Assembly (NCBI GenBank): GCA_045577415.1
Contig: JAZNII010000077.1
Location: forward strand, 1-34,422
From: SVTX01 sp045577415
GTDB lineage: Bacteria > Bacillota > Clostridia > Oscillospirales > CAG-272
Length of the DNA: 34,422 nucleotides
Reading direction: 5' to 3'
In this document: piece by piece, positions 18,701 through 27,552 of the stretch
Layout: every line of letters starts with the position of its first letter
Position numbering within the stretch: position 1 is the first letter of the stretch
Notes under the pieces: generated by a model
The model's database searches: none
What the model was told of the DNA's origin: nothing
What the model saw: only the letters and a program-made list of their open reading frames with translations
Made by a program: the position numbers and the translations under genes

Positions 18701-21700
18701 GTTTGCGATCTTCTCGGTCCTTTCCGCAAGAGCGGATATATCTCTTTCTCCCCAGGGCATTGAGGCTCAGCTTCAAAACGTCGGTATCGCAGGCATCACG
18801 CTGATCGACAGGATCGGCGGTGGCGTTTATTGGTATCCGAACTTCAGTCTCTCCTTCGGTATTCGCGTTGATATACTTGACGCGATCATAGGCGAGGGTT
18901 CGGTGGTAGTCAAGGATACAGCCGACGGAATTTACTTCTGCGGTTACGCATCAGCAACGATAAAAATTCCCGACAGTATATGGATCATAGGCGGCTTAAA
19001 GGTTGGTTCTGCCGCGGTCGGTATTGATTCGGATAAGGTCTGGGGTTCTGCCGAGATCATAGGTATCGGATTTGGCGTCAAATATTATTGGGGTGGCAAG
19101 GTAAGCGTATCGGTCGGAGATTCCTACGACGTGCCTAAGCCCAGAACCTTCTCAATGCGCGCTATCCCCGTTTATACCGATGCGGTAAGCGGCAGAACGC
19201 TCTATATGGACGTTACCAATGCCGTTAGTCTGGATGAGACCGAGATCACCTCCTCGGGCGACGGAAGAACTCATAGCTTTAGCCTCAATTCCGCGTCGGG
19301 AGAGGACGGACTGCTTGCAATAAGCTTTGCGGCGAGCAACGCTCTTATGGCGCAGGACTTTAGAAACAATATAAAGGTAAATGTAGCGGGAAGCAACTAC
19401 AAGCTCGAATGGTACGATCCCACGTACGAGGCGGATCACGTGGCAAACCTCGGTACAAACGCTATATTCAACTATAATGAAGAAACAAAAACGGCTACTG
19501 TGAGCATTTCCTTCACGGATGCCCAAAGCTACGATAACGAGATAACGGTAAGCACACCTACCTCATCAAACCTCACGCTTATCGGAATCGCCCGCACGAC
19601 AAATCTTGATTCGGTTGCGCTAAATTCGGAGATGACCGAAGCCACGGTTACGGGCTCGGGTCTTGAGCTTCTTTCGGACCTCGCGATCTACGCAGAGGAC
19701 AAAGACGGCGCTCTCTACCTCCTTGTAAGCGTGAACGCAGACGAGATAAGCGAAGATAGCGTTACTCTTGCAATAGAGATCCCTGAAAATCTTCAAAGCG
19801 GCAGCTATACTCTTAAGGCGATCGGTACGGTGAGGAACGATATAGGTGAGGAAGTAGCAAGCCCTATGGCAGAGACGACCTTCACCTACGTAAATGCCAA
19901 TCAGCCCACGGCGCCCACCGCGGCAAGCCTCTCTCATGCGGGTAATTATACGTTTAACCTTAATGTCACCTCCAACGGCGCGATCGACGGATATCTTACC
20001 ACGGTCTACGAGGTAACCGAGGACGGATACGTATCAACGGTATACACGGATGTCGAAACGGCACTTGCTGACGGACAAAACGCAACCGACGGTATAGCGA
20101 TCATGCTTGGCGGCAGATATTCAAACACAAACGAAGAAGGCGTTACCACCTACTACGGACTTGAGGCAGGCAAGCGCTACGCCGTTTCGGTACAAGGCTA
20201 CAAGATTACAGAAAACGGCTCCCGACTTCTTTCCGAGCCTATCCTCTCCAATGAAATTATGATGGTGATGCCCACCGTCACGACTCCCGTATTCAGTATT
20301 GAGAACTCCACTGCCATTGAGGTCGGTACGTCAGGCATCTACGTCGATGCGATAAACGAAAGTACACTGACGGTGAAGATAGACGGTGTAGGCGACATCA
20401 GCTCCGGCTATTATACTCTCGGCAACGGCGAAAAGATCGAGTGGGACGGCAAGGATATATCCTTCGAGGAGCTTGAGGACGGTATGTATACTCTCGCGGT
20501 TGAGGGTATAAACGAAACTATGGACAGCTTCACGGGTATGTATCAGTTCTCGGTTGATACGACAGCCCCCGGACTCCTAATTTCCTCTCCTCAGGGCGGC
20601 GGATTCTTCGGCGGCGCGTCGGTAGAGGTAAGCGGTATCACCGAGGCTTATGCAAGACTTGTTATAAGCGTAACTGACGGCGAGACCACCGAGATATTTG
20701 CCGATGAAAACGGTAATTTTTCAGGCGAGGTAGCGCTTGACGATACTCTTGCCTACCAAGAGCTTCGCATCCATGCTACAGATGACGCGGGCAACGAAAG
20801 CATGCCCTTCGGATGCACTCTCACTAATGAGATCCTCGGAGATCCCGACCTTGTTCCCGTTATTCTCTACGGCGGCAAGGAAATCAGCGCGCTGGTATGC
20901 GGAAGCGACGCAAAGCAGCTTACGATGGCGTTTAAGTCGGGCAACCGATACGTCACCATGAACGAGGGTTCATCTGCGGCGGCAAGGATCGAATGGAACA
21001 CTGATGTCATAGCAAAGAGCGCAAGCATAAGTGAAGACGGCGTTCTGATCGGAGATAGCGGAGCGGAGGGACTGGTTACCGCAACGCTTGACAATATGAC
21101 GGCTTACGTTTCTCTTGTTTCGGTTGACCTTGCAACAGCGGACATCACGCTTGAAATACCCGAGGGCGGTTACGTTTACGACGGCGCGGAAAAGAAGCCT
21201 ACCGTTAAGGTGAACGTAGACGCTGAGCTTACAGAGGGCGTGGATTACACGGTAACCTATCTTAACAATACCGACGCAGGCACGGCAAGCGCAGTGATCG
21301 TAGCCCTTGAGGATGGCAAATGCGTAGGAACAAGCATACAAAACTTTACAATTTCCCAGCGTTCTCTCTCGGACGTAGAGTTTAAGATAAACGAGGGCAA
21401 GGACGAACAGCCGAGCGTTACTCTTACCTTTGGAGGAGTAGAGCTTATCGAGGGCAAAGACTATACGCTTCATTACACGGTAAGTGAGGACGGCAAGCGT
21501 GGAATCGTCACGGTGGAAGGTATCGGAAACTATAAGGGTATCCTATCCGAGACCTATGAAATATATACCTTTGATCACCTGACTTGGATCATTCCCACTG
21601 CAACGATGGCGCTGATCGGCGCGGCGGCGCTTGCGCTGTTCATAATCAGAAAACGCAAACTTCAAATCAAAGCGGGCAAGTCCGACGGGGAAGATACCCC

Positions 21701-21722
21701 GAGCGAAAAGCCCGAAGCTTAA
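15750..21722 (+). CDS. Giant membrane-anchored surface protein (1990 aa) with glycine-rich beta region and MBG-like domains
   Basis: Start at ATG 15750, 8 bases after GGGAGG (15736-15741); a TTG at 15726 lies upstream of this site and is not used. Residues 1-30 form a signal peptide (MKAIIKRIMTMLLMLAILIV, then SLPVAALAEG). About 350-470 resembles CARDB-like, and about 480-600 resembles an IPT/TIG-like Ig fold (ITPEQVFVKGKRFAYITGTN). About 860-1124 is a glycine- and aromatic-rich alternating beta region (VGIPAYADGMPYVQGTLALK, GAGAGISN, SFGIRVDILDAIIGEGSVVV). About 1603-1695 is an Ig-like domain (VDTTAPGLLISS, IHATDDAGNES). About 1794-1945 holds two MBG/YDG-type domains (YVYDGAEKKP, GVDYTVTYLNNTDAGTA). 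The C terminus has a membrane helix (IIPTATMALIGAAALALFII) followed by RKRKLQIK, so the chain is fixed in the membrane with its bulk outside. It starts 37 bases after the preceding gene. Confidence 0.88.
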   Translation: MKAIIKRIMTMLLMLAILIVSLPVAALAEGAEQVGGGVKTLGNAAHTSDVDSLGYIEISDGYLKIRVSEKNGGFSAMTAEGNALSKNDNNADLIYSDDEFDTSFTSFRVTRGGEVKDYIFGRDYSNTGVECSNVVVYKSANNAITAEWTVDGLYFKQIIALMGADTYQHGMAYISYSVTNTGSEAVDNIEARVMMDTALGTVDYGYYMLAHNDGSYTAIETEKTVSGADYSNYFFAYDDKSSPNVTSYTLNASVGGESIVPTRVTFAHWANLASTVFDYTPDTKEPLNFTDTYASIDHLTADSAVALYYDMKGVPAASEGETIGLYYGVYSNYNAGDADVSLNFISSGTMFFDESGESYKDINGTLPGNFSTTLKIQNITDEEIKKIAVAIYPEESIIPHDGYNFVTDISPIDPYYKEISDLKSGEARDVRFDFKVDPTYATGYRRIKIVVYNTTVDQSLGDHNVILEDELFILCPGASGSDVGFTGITPEQVFVKGKRFAYITGTNFGLIRDKTQYRIILRPNNGGEDVVLDQDKVVVNTELNTVTLVLDMELDSTTYQIIFDWNDTTVKDMENEALRLVVTDVPSKGDPGYVSSGVYGIVTVERNGTHYDIVNYPTEEDFKNTKTSPNDIMLVLRGDFNVLSTDEKGNYSAEALTLMDGDIINISETLDVKDGRVTLTKNFDENGNQTEITVDIDGKVYTTKENTKVWDGVLAITSFTEGKLFTLPIYSEQGVRSYAKGEQDAERVTLLWPGAAGGVQTLVGLLLNFRYGEFALMKQGDNYARVVAFSASLDPSILVPNGKVGTTVHYSKLETAQREMGISNYSAEQLRATDQQFRKDQMAWRDSQAGTLNLYMDDILFGAGGFIGFNTEISVGIPAYADGMPYVQGTLALKIINEYWEFGVEGSADMLVFEMEATLRLKSYNGFPVPDDIYFFIGGTVPGIPVDPFGVFWVRGAGAGISNMYETFFGRQTLPPITLMLSGEFAIFSVLSARADISLSPQGIEAQLQNVGIAGITLIDRIGGGVYWYPNFSLSFGIRVDILDAIIGEGSVVVKDTADGIYFCGYASATIKIPDSIWIIGGLKVGSAAVGIDSDKVWGSAEIIGIGFGVKYYWGGKVSVSVGDSYDVPKPRTFSMRAIPVYTDAVSGRTLYMDVTNAVSLDETEITSSGDGRTHSFSLNSASGEDGLLAISFAASNALMAQDFRNNIKVNVAGSNYKLEWYDPTYEADHVANLGTNAIFNYNEETKTATVSISFTDAQSYDNEITVSTPTSSNLTLIGIARTTNLDSVALNSEMTEATVTGSGLELLSDLAIYAEDKDGALYLLVSVNADEISEDSVTLAIEIPENLQSGSYTLKAIGTVRNDIGEEVASPMAETTFTYVNANQPTAPTAASLSHAGNYTFNLNVTSNGAIDGYLTTVYEVTEDGYVSTVYTDVETALADGQNATDGIAIMLGGRYSNTNEEGVTTYYGLEAGKRYAVSVQGYKITENGSRLLSEPILSNEIMMVMPTVTTPVFSIENSTAIEVGTSGIYVDAINESTLTVKIDGVGDISSGYYTLGNGEKIEWDGKDISFEELEDGMYTLAVEGINETMDSFTGMYQFSVDTTAPGLLISSPQGGGFFGGASVEVSGITEAYARLVISVTDGETTEIFADENGNFSGEVALDDTLAYQELRIHATDDAGNESMPFGCTLTNEILGDPDLVPVILYGGKEISALVCGSDAKQLTMAFKSGNRYVTMNEGSSAAARIEWNTDVIAKSASISEDGVLIGDSGAEGLVTATLDNMTAYVSLVSVDLATADITLEIPEGGYVYDGAEKKPTVKVNVDAELTEGVDYTVTYLNNTDAGTASAVIVALEDGKCVGTSIQNFTISQRSLSDVEFKINEGKDEQPSVTLTFGGVELIEGKDYTLHYTVSEDGKRGIVTVEGIGNYKGILSETYEIYTFDHLTWIIPTATMALIGAAALALFIIRKRKLQIKAGKSDGEDTPSEKPEA

Positions 21723-21767
21723 AACGAGACCGCGGCGGCGGCAGAATTAATCATTCGGAGGTCGAAT

Positions 21768-24700
21768 ATGAAAGTTAATAAAATTAAAAAGGGAATACTT
21801 AGGACGGTGTCGACGGCGCTGCTCGTCTGCACGCTGTTCCTCTGCGCCTTATGGAATCTATCAACTCCGACGTCTGCCGCCTCTGCAGCCGATCCGTCTC
21901 TCTTCGAGGAGGTGTCGGGCAACTTCCACTTAGGAATGGCTCCCGGCATAAAGGATCCGCAAAAAATAACGGTTGCTGAGGAGTATTACTATAAGCCTTC
22001 GGCGTACGTGTATTTCGGCGCGGCGTATAATAGCGCAACCGGAGAATACGAACCCATCCTTTGTCGCGTTCTTGACGCGGATGCGGATAACGCCGGGGAT
22101 GGCGAAGCAATGTTCGTTTTGACCGAGAACGCTGTCCGCGCAAATGATAGATTCAAATTTTGGGACTATAATGATTATATTGATTATGAAAACATATATA
22201 ACGTTAGCTTTATTGCGACATACAGACAGGTTGAAAGCTTATTCAAGGCGCACTACCCCCACGGAAAGGTTTCCGCGGAGATCGACTATATCAGACCGAT
22301 AACCAAGACCGACGTTCTCGCAAATATGTCGGGAGCTTTCGGTTATACCGAGAGCTTGAATTGGGAGATCAACGTCTACGACGAGGATGCTAATGCTACT
22401 CTATCCGTGGAAGAAGCGGAGCTGCTAATTGATGCCCGACTGTTCCCCCTTTCGGTAGAGGAGCTTCTTCAGTACGTCGGAAACTACAACGGCATACAAG
22501 GAATGGCGACGACCCATATAACCACGAAGGCTTCGGTTACCTGGTGGCTCAGAACGGGACTCGACGATGATTACGGAAACCTTATGGGCGCCGTGGATGA
22601 GTCGGGCAAGGTCGTACCTGTGAGCGTTGACAGTGACAGTGTGGCGGGCAGATATGCCTTCAATATTGAAACCGCGGATATTTCTTACACTCAGCACCTC
22701 GGGAACAACGTCTATAGGCTCGCCTACACTTTGCCGCAATACAAGGATGGCGAAAGTCCTTTTAATGCAGAGGTGATCGATGTTAAGGACGGAAAGGTGA
22801 CTATCGGTTATTCCAACTACATTCCCGCATATAATTACGGCGATGATGAAACCGAATATATCTCGGTCATCATAAAGGATAAGGACACAAATGAGATAAA
22901 ATATTACGGCACGGTTGCTACCGTTCCGAGTGGCAACGATCCGAATGTGATCGTTTCCGATGAGCGCACCGCAAGCTTTATTCTTCCCAAGGACTATAAC
23001 GATGGCGATACCGTATCGGTATTCTGGGAGAGGAAGCAGTCAAATGCGGAAAGCATCAGCTATACGAGCAATATGGTAGATCTGGATTGCATACATACCG
23101 CAGACACAGCGGCGACCTGCATAAGTCTTGCGCTTTGCGACAAATGCGGTCTTGAATATGGATCCGCAGACAAAGAAAATCATACTAATGTCGGCGCTGA
23201 GTTTTACTACGATGACGAAACCGACACCCATTGGAACGTGTGCGGCGACTGCGGCGAGAATACGAATATCGAGTCCTGCGTGTTCGGATATATCTGCACC
23301 GCGACCTGCAAGTGCGGAAACATAGATATTACTTATAACATGCACAGCTTCGACGATAACGGAGTCTGCACGCGCGACAAATCTCATTTTGAACTGCCCC
23401 ACAGGATCGACAAGGGAGCAATAAGTCATTTTGATATCAACAACGAGGGACAGCTTATCAGCTTTGCAAAATACGTCGCGGACGGCAGAATATATAACGA
23501 ATACGGCGAGTATTGGGGTTATCCGTCCATCGTTTCCCTGAAGTCAGATCTTGATTTTACGGATATAGACGGCTTCGTCCCGATCGGAACCGATGAAAAT
23601 CCCTTTGACGCGCTGACGTTTCACGGAGAAGGGCATACTGTAAGCGGGATTGGCTACGATTCGGACGGCTCACACGTCGGACTTTTCGGAGTTGTGGAAA
23701 ATACGGATATAGAGAACATTAAGCTGACAAGCAGCTCATTCTCGGGCGCATCCGGTGTCGGCGCGCTTATCGGTAAGGCAACTAACGTTAAAGTTAGCTA
23801 CGTTACGGTTGACGGTGTAACTCTTGCCGCAAACGACGGAAGCGTGGGATCTGTTATGGCAATATCCGATGAAAACAGCGAGATCGGCTATTCGATCTCT
23901 TACGACGTCAAAAACCGAGACGGTTTAAACGTACCGTTCACCTCTGACGGTAACGCGGTTATAGATAAAAGCTATTGCCTTGCAGAGGCGCATAACGCCG
24001 AGAGAGGCGAAATGACCTTCGAGCAGTTTGAATCGGGCGAGGTCGGATATCTTTTTGGTCAGAATTACAGCTCTGTCGGACAGAATATAGGTGTTGACAG
24101 ATACCCCTACGTTGGTGGCGCAAAGGTCTATATGACCGAGACCTGCGGCGGAGATACGGTATATTTCAACGACGTATCCCTGAGAGCGCAGATAGAGGCT
24201 CACGAATATACCGCGTTTGAGGAGGAGGACCCCACCTTTATCTGGGAGCCTAAAATGGGTACCGAAACCTACAACTGCTACGTCAGCGCGGTGTGCGGTG
24301 TCTGCTCTCACGTGGGCTTGATGGAAGCAGAAGTGGTTATGGATTACTCTCGCATTCCCGTCAGAGGCGACTGGACCGCCAGCATTACTCTTGGCGGAGT
24401 AACCAAGACCGAGAGCAAGACCGAGATCGGAAGACTGATTCAGGATATGATCGGTATGACGGGTATCGTAAAGGATTTCGACGCTTCTGTGGTCTGGCCC
24501 GAAGATCTGATGACTAATCACCGCTTGGTAACGAGTCCTTCCGCCCTCAAGGAATACGAGGTGTTCTTTGTAAATCCCGAAACGGGCGAAAAGTATTGCT
24601 ATACTTATACCGACAGTCAGATGGGTATGTGGGTGACGGTTACCGAACCTATCGGTGTTATGGCGGCGGGCACCTACGACCTGCTCGTAATCGGTAAAAA

Positions 24701-27227
24701 TGACTACGAGGGACAGGAATATACCTACAAGGGTGCGCTTGTTATCAATTCCGTCACCGTTACCGTAAGCCCTCTTGACGTATACAAGTATTACGACGGA
24801 AATACCGGATTCGAGTCAAATTATACGCTTGACAACGAGAACGTGTACGGCGATTGGTTTGAGATAGTTTTAGGCAATTCCAACAGCGCGGATCCGGGAG
24901 AGTACACCGTAGATGTAAGCATTAAGTATAACAGCAGAGCCAATGACTATCAAAGCTATAAAAACAGTGTAACTCTGGTGATTGCGAAGGATAAGGTCAG
25001 CGCGGTTATTCTGCCTGCCTTGTATCAGAGCATAGAGAATAAAAATTATCCTACTACCTTTACCTACGGCGAAACCGTTCCGATCCCCACGAAAGACAAC
25101 TTCACCGTGAACGGTGGCGGTGAGCTTTCCTTTGAATGGTACAGAGCAGAGTACGATCATTACGGCTCCGAGCCTCTGAGCCTTACGAAAGTCGACGGCG
25201 TACCCTCGGATGCGGGCGATTATATCCTTCGCGTCAGAGCGGCGGCAACCGAAGGCTTGCTTTCCGCATATGCCGATTTCGAGATAACAATCGACAGAAA
25301 ATGGCTTTGGGTCGAGCCTTCGGTTCCCGAAGACACTGAAACCGTATCACTCAGATACACAGAATATTATTCGGCTCAATTTTACGTGGTTGATAGCCTT
25401 GACAAAGTCACAGCGGTCATCTTTGACGAAAACGACGCCCTCTTTGAGGTGGACGGCATAAAGATGTACTGTCACTTTGAATATCAAGGAGACTCAAATG
25501 ATAACACTGCGAGATGCTATTACGTCGAGTATTATGCCGTGCTTGAGGATTCGGGTGTAAGCTCGTACAATTATAAAATTGTCTCGGGCGGTATAAACTT
25601 AGCCTTTCTTATCGATAATGATTCCCCCGTTCGGGAGATCACGATGCTGGTAAAGGAGTGCAGCGTGGATCTGTCGTCGCCTTACGTTGAGTTTGATATA
25701 AGAAACGTGGTGATGAATGCCGGCGAGGTCTTCTTGCTCGGTCACACCCTTACCGACGTCAAGCTTGTGATAGACCGTGAATACGGAGAGATACTCGTTG
25801 CGGAATTTATTGTCATTGATGCCAACGGCAACGACGTATCGAGCCTTTACAGACCGATCACGAAGATCGACGGCTGGTCGCATCTGAACGGCGGAAATAA
25901 CGTAGTCCATATCTTTGATAATCCCTGCGATACCGATTGCAACGTTGAAGGTTGTACCATTGTAAGGTCGGCGCATCATACGGGCGGCGCGGCGACCTGC
26001 ATAACCCCCGCGATCTGCTGTGAGTGCGGCGAACTCTACGGAGACGTGAATGAGTACAATCATACGCGCAGTGAAACAGTTATCGCTCCCAATCCCGAGA
26101 ACCTTTTGACACACCTTGTTCTGCATTCCTGCTGCGGAAGAGTAGTAGGCGAGGCGGAGCATACCGAAGGCTCTCCCGCTACCTGCACCGAGCGCGCGAT
26201 ATGCTCGGTCTGCGGTTGGAGCTACGGCGAGCTTGATCCGACGAATCATTCGTCTCTTGAGCGCTCGTACGCGCCTGATCCCGAAAACGCGAACAATCAT
26301 TTGAAAACGTATCTCTGTTGCGGAGCCGTAGATCACGGATCGCACTCGGGTGGCGAGGCGACCTGTGTCGCTCTTGCGTCCTGTGAGCTTTGTAAAACAC
26401 CTTACGGTGAGCTTGATCCCGAAAATCACACAGAGCTGCCGACTGCTATTCCCGTTGAAAACGACGCGTCACTTCACCACGTAAGCTACGCTTGCTGCGG
26501 ATTCGCAATGGACGAGACGCACTCGGGCGGCGAGGCAACCTGCATAGTGGCGAAGATGTGCGAAAAATGTAATGCGGAGTACGGCGATGTGGATCCCGAA
26601 AATCACGCAAGCGATAATATTACTTATCTTATCCGTGAGGATAACGCTTCGATGCACGATCTGTATCATAGTTGCTGCCACGAATATATAGATAAGGAGT
26701 ATCATAGCGGCGGTGTGGCAACCTGCGCGTCTGCGGCGTCTTGCGAGTATTGCGGAACACCTTACGGAAACACGGATCCGAGCAATCACGCAATCGATGA
26801 ATATTCCTACGCACAAAGTCTTTCGGACGAGACCAAGCACACCAAGGCACACGCTTGCTGCGGCAAGGAAATATCCGACGAAGCGCATTCGGGCGGAGAA
26901 GCTAATTGCCTGCACGGCACGCTTTGTGAGTATTGCGGAACCGACTACGGCGAGAAGACCGATCACGTTTACGATAACGGCTGTGACTCGATCTGTAACG
27001 TCTGCGGCGAGCTTACGAGATCGCTCTCCTTCCACTGTGATGACGACGGAAACTATCATTGCGACGTTTGCGGCAACGAGCTTCCGAAGGAGAGTTTGTC
27101 GGGCGGAGCGATTTCCGCGATTGCTACCTCATCCACCGTTGTAACAGGTCTCGGCGGCTTCTCACTCTTCTGGTTCGCCATTAAAAAGAAGAGCTGGTTA
27201 GCGCTCCTGAAGCTGCTGCTTGGATAA
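21768..27227 (+). CDS. Giant membrane-anchored surface protein (1819 aa) with DUF6273-like, GLUG-like, MBG-like and Cys-rich repeats
   Basis: CGGAGG (21756-21761) precedes ATG 21768. Residues 1-40 are a signal peptide (KKGILRTVSTALLVCTLFLC, then ALWNLSTPTSAASAA). Residues about 55-305 look like a DUF6273-type domain (TWWLRTG near 258, VAGRYAFNIET near 290), seen in surface proteins of gut Clostridia. A Cys/His segment follows at about 443-540. About 545-720 is GLUG-like (GEGHTVSGIGYDSDGSHVGL, GVGALIGK). About 1000-1290 has MBG-like and other beta domains. About 1404-1735 is a tandem array of 61-residue Cys-rich units, then two short C-x2-C modules (CDSICNVCG, HCDVCGNELP). The end has a hydrophobic helix (VVTGLGGFSLFWFAI) with KKK, so it is membrane-anchored. 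It lies 45 bases after the previous gene and closes the operon. Ligands are unknown. Confidence 0.88.
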   Translation: MKVNKIKKGILRTVSTALLVCTLFLCALWNLSTPTSAASAADPSLFEEVSGNFHLGMAPGIKDPQKITVAEEYYYKPSAYVYFGAAYNSATGEYEPILCRVLDADADNAGDGEAMFVLTENAVRANDRFKFWDYNDYIDYENIYNVSFIATYRQVESLFKAHYPHGKVSAEIDYIRPITKTDVLANMSGAFGYTESLNWEINVYDEDANATLSVEEAELLIDARLFPLSVEELLQYVGNYNGIQGMATTHITTKASVTWWLRTGLDDDYGNLMGAVDESGKVVPVSVDSDSVAGRYAFNIETADISYTQHLGNNVYRLAYTLPQYKDGESPFNAEVIDVKDGKVTIGYSNYIPAYNYGDDETEYISVIIKDKDTNEIKYYGTVATVPSGNDPNVIVSDERTASFILPKDYNDGDTVSVFWERKQSNAESISYTSNMVDLDCIHTADTAATCISLALCDKCGLEYGSADKENHTNVGAEFYYDDETDTHWNVCGDCGENTNIESCVFGYICTATCKCGNIDITYNMHSFDDNGVCTRDKSHFELPHRIDKGAISHFDINNEGQLISFAKYVADGRIYNEYGEYWGYPSIVSLKSDLDFTDIDGFVPIGTDENPFDALTFHGEGHTVSGIGYDSDGSHVGLFGVVENTDIENIKLTSSSFSGASGVGALIGKATNVKVSYVTVDGVTLAANDGSVGSVMAISDENSEIGYSISYDVKNRDGLNVPFTSDGNAVIDKSYCLAEAHNAERGEMTFEQFESGEVGYLFGQNYSSVGQNIGVDRYPYVGGAKVYMTETCGGDTVYFNDVSLRAQIEAHEYTAFEEEDPTFIWEPKMGTETYNCYVSAVCGVCSHVGLMEAEVVMDYSRIPVRGDWTASITLGGVTKTESKTEIGRLIQDMIGMTGIVKDFDASVVWPEDLMTNHRLVTSPSALKEYEVFFVNPETGEKYCYTYTDSQMGMWVTVTEPIGVMAAGTYDLLVIGKNDYEGQEYTYKGALVINSVTVTVSPLDVYKYYDGNTGFESNYTLDNENVYGDWFEIVLGNSNSADPGEYTVDVSIKYNSRANDYQSYKNSVTLVIAKDKVSAVILPALYQSIENKNYPTTFTYGETVPIPTKDNFTVNGGGELSFEWYRAEYDHYGSEPLSLTKVDGVPSDAGDYILRVRAAATEGLLSAYADFEITIDRKWLWVEPSVPEDTETVSLRYTEYYSAQFYVVDSLDKVTAVIFDENDALFEVDGIKMYCHFEYQGDSNDNTARCYYVEYYAVLEDSGVSSYNYKIVSGGINLAFLIDNDSPVREITMLVKECSVDLSSPYVEFDIRNVVMNAGEVFLLGHTLTDVKLVIDREYGEILVAEFIVIDANGNDVSSLYRPITKIDGWSHLNGGNNVVHIFDNPCDTDCNVEGCTIVRSAHHTGGAATCITPAICCECGELYGDVNEYNHTRSETVIAPNPENLLTHLVLHSCCGRVVGEAEHTEGSPATCTERAICSVCGWSYGELDPTNHSSLERSYAPDPENANNHLKTYLCCGAVDHGSHSGGEATCVALASCELCKTPYGELDPENHTELPTAIPVENDASLHHVSYACCGFAMDETHSGGEATCIVAKMCEKCNAEYGDVDPENHASDNITYLIREDNASMHDLYHSCCHEYIDKEYHSGGVATCASAASCEYCGTPYGNTDPSNHAIDEYSYAQSLSDETKHTKAHACCGKEISDEAHSGGEANCLHGTLCEYCGTDYGEKTDHVYDNGCDSICNVCGELTRSLSFHCDDDGNYHCDVCGNELPKESLSGGAISAIATSSTVVTGLGGFSLFWFAIKKKSWLALLKLLLG
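25977..26967 (+). repeat. Tandem 183-bp coding repeat (about 5.4 units) encoding Cys/His modules
   Basis: Units begin at 25977, 26160, 26343, 26520, 26703 and 26886, so the period is 183 bases (61 codons) except for one 177-base unit. Each unit reads H-(S/T)-x-G-x-A-T-C-x6-C-x2-C-x2-x-Y-G-x-x-(D)-P-x-N-H, then about 25 variable residues and mostly C-C-G or C-C-H. The last unit is partial. A diverged extra copy opens at 23094 earlier in the same gene. Nucleotide identity between units is visibly lower than protein-pattern identity, suggesting old duplication under selection. Confidence 0.85.
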
Positions 27228-27270
27228 TTTTACAGCGAAAAATTAATACCAAACAAACACAACAAAAAGC

Positions 27271-27309
27271 AAGTGGCTGTCTCATGTGATTTGAGACAGC
27301 CACTTTTCT
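27271..27309 (+). terminator. Strong intrinsic terminator closing the giant-protein operon
   Basis: AAGTGGCTGTCTCA (27271-27284), 7-base loop, TGAGACAGCCACTT (27292-27305), a perfect 14-bp stem followed by TTCTG. It lies 43 bases after the stop codon at 27227, and no other terminator was seen between 7429 and this point. Confidence 0.85.
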
Positions 27310-27401
27310 GCGTCCAAAAGAGGGAATTAAGCTCAAAAAAGCGAAATTTTTTTTAAAACTTCCAATGCCTTTTGCGGGCATGAAATTTTGGGGCTTTTTT
27401 G

Positions 27402-27430
27402 TTGACAAATTTCGGCCTATGTGGTATAAT
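27402..27430 (+). promoter_or_regulatory. Consensus promoter with extended -10 for the second operon
   Basis: TTGACA (27402-27407), 17-base spacer, TATAAT (27425-27430) preceded by TGG (an extended -10 TGn). All elements are ideal. Transcription should begin near 27437, leaving a leader of about 115 bases before the ATG at 27553. The leader has no riboswitch architecture that I recognise. Confidence 0.88.
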
Positions 27431-27552
27431 CATACATAATTATAGACTGTGAAATATTCATCAGATTAGACACTGCGAAAGGTGTTATTTTGAGCTGTTG
27501 ATCCGGTCTTTTACAAGCTTTTAATTATTACTCCCGAAAAGAGGACAAAGAT

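Noticed and set aside
21560..21722. Sortase (LPXTG-type) anchor at the end of the 1990-aa protein
   Set aside because: A membrane helix and basic tail are present but no LPXTG-like motif precedes them, and the charged tail is longer than usual for a sorting signal.
25599..26429. Minus-strand reading frame of 276 codons opposite the 1819-aa protein gene
   Set aside because: It runs antisense through the repeat array and reads as Arg/Ala/Val-rich shadow sequence without domain order.
25977..26967. Regularly spaced 183-base repeats as a possible CRISPR array
   Set aside because: The repeats are in frame inside one gene, vary between units, and encode a Cys/His protein pattern; there is no short exact repeat with unique spacers.
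27437..27552. Riboswitch in the 115-base leader of the second operon
   Set aside because: No conserved riboswitch core, no terminator hairpin before the ATG, and no matching downstream metabolic gene.
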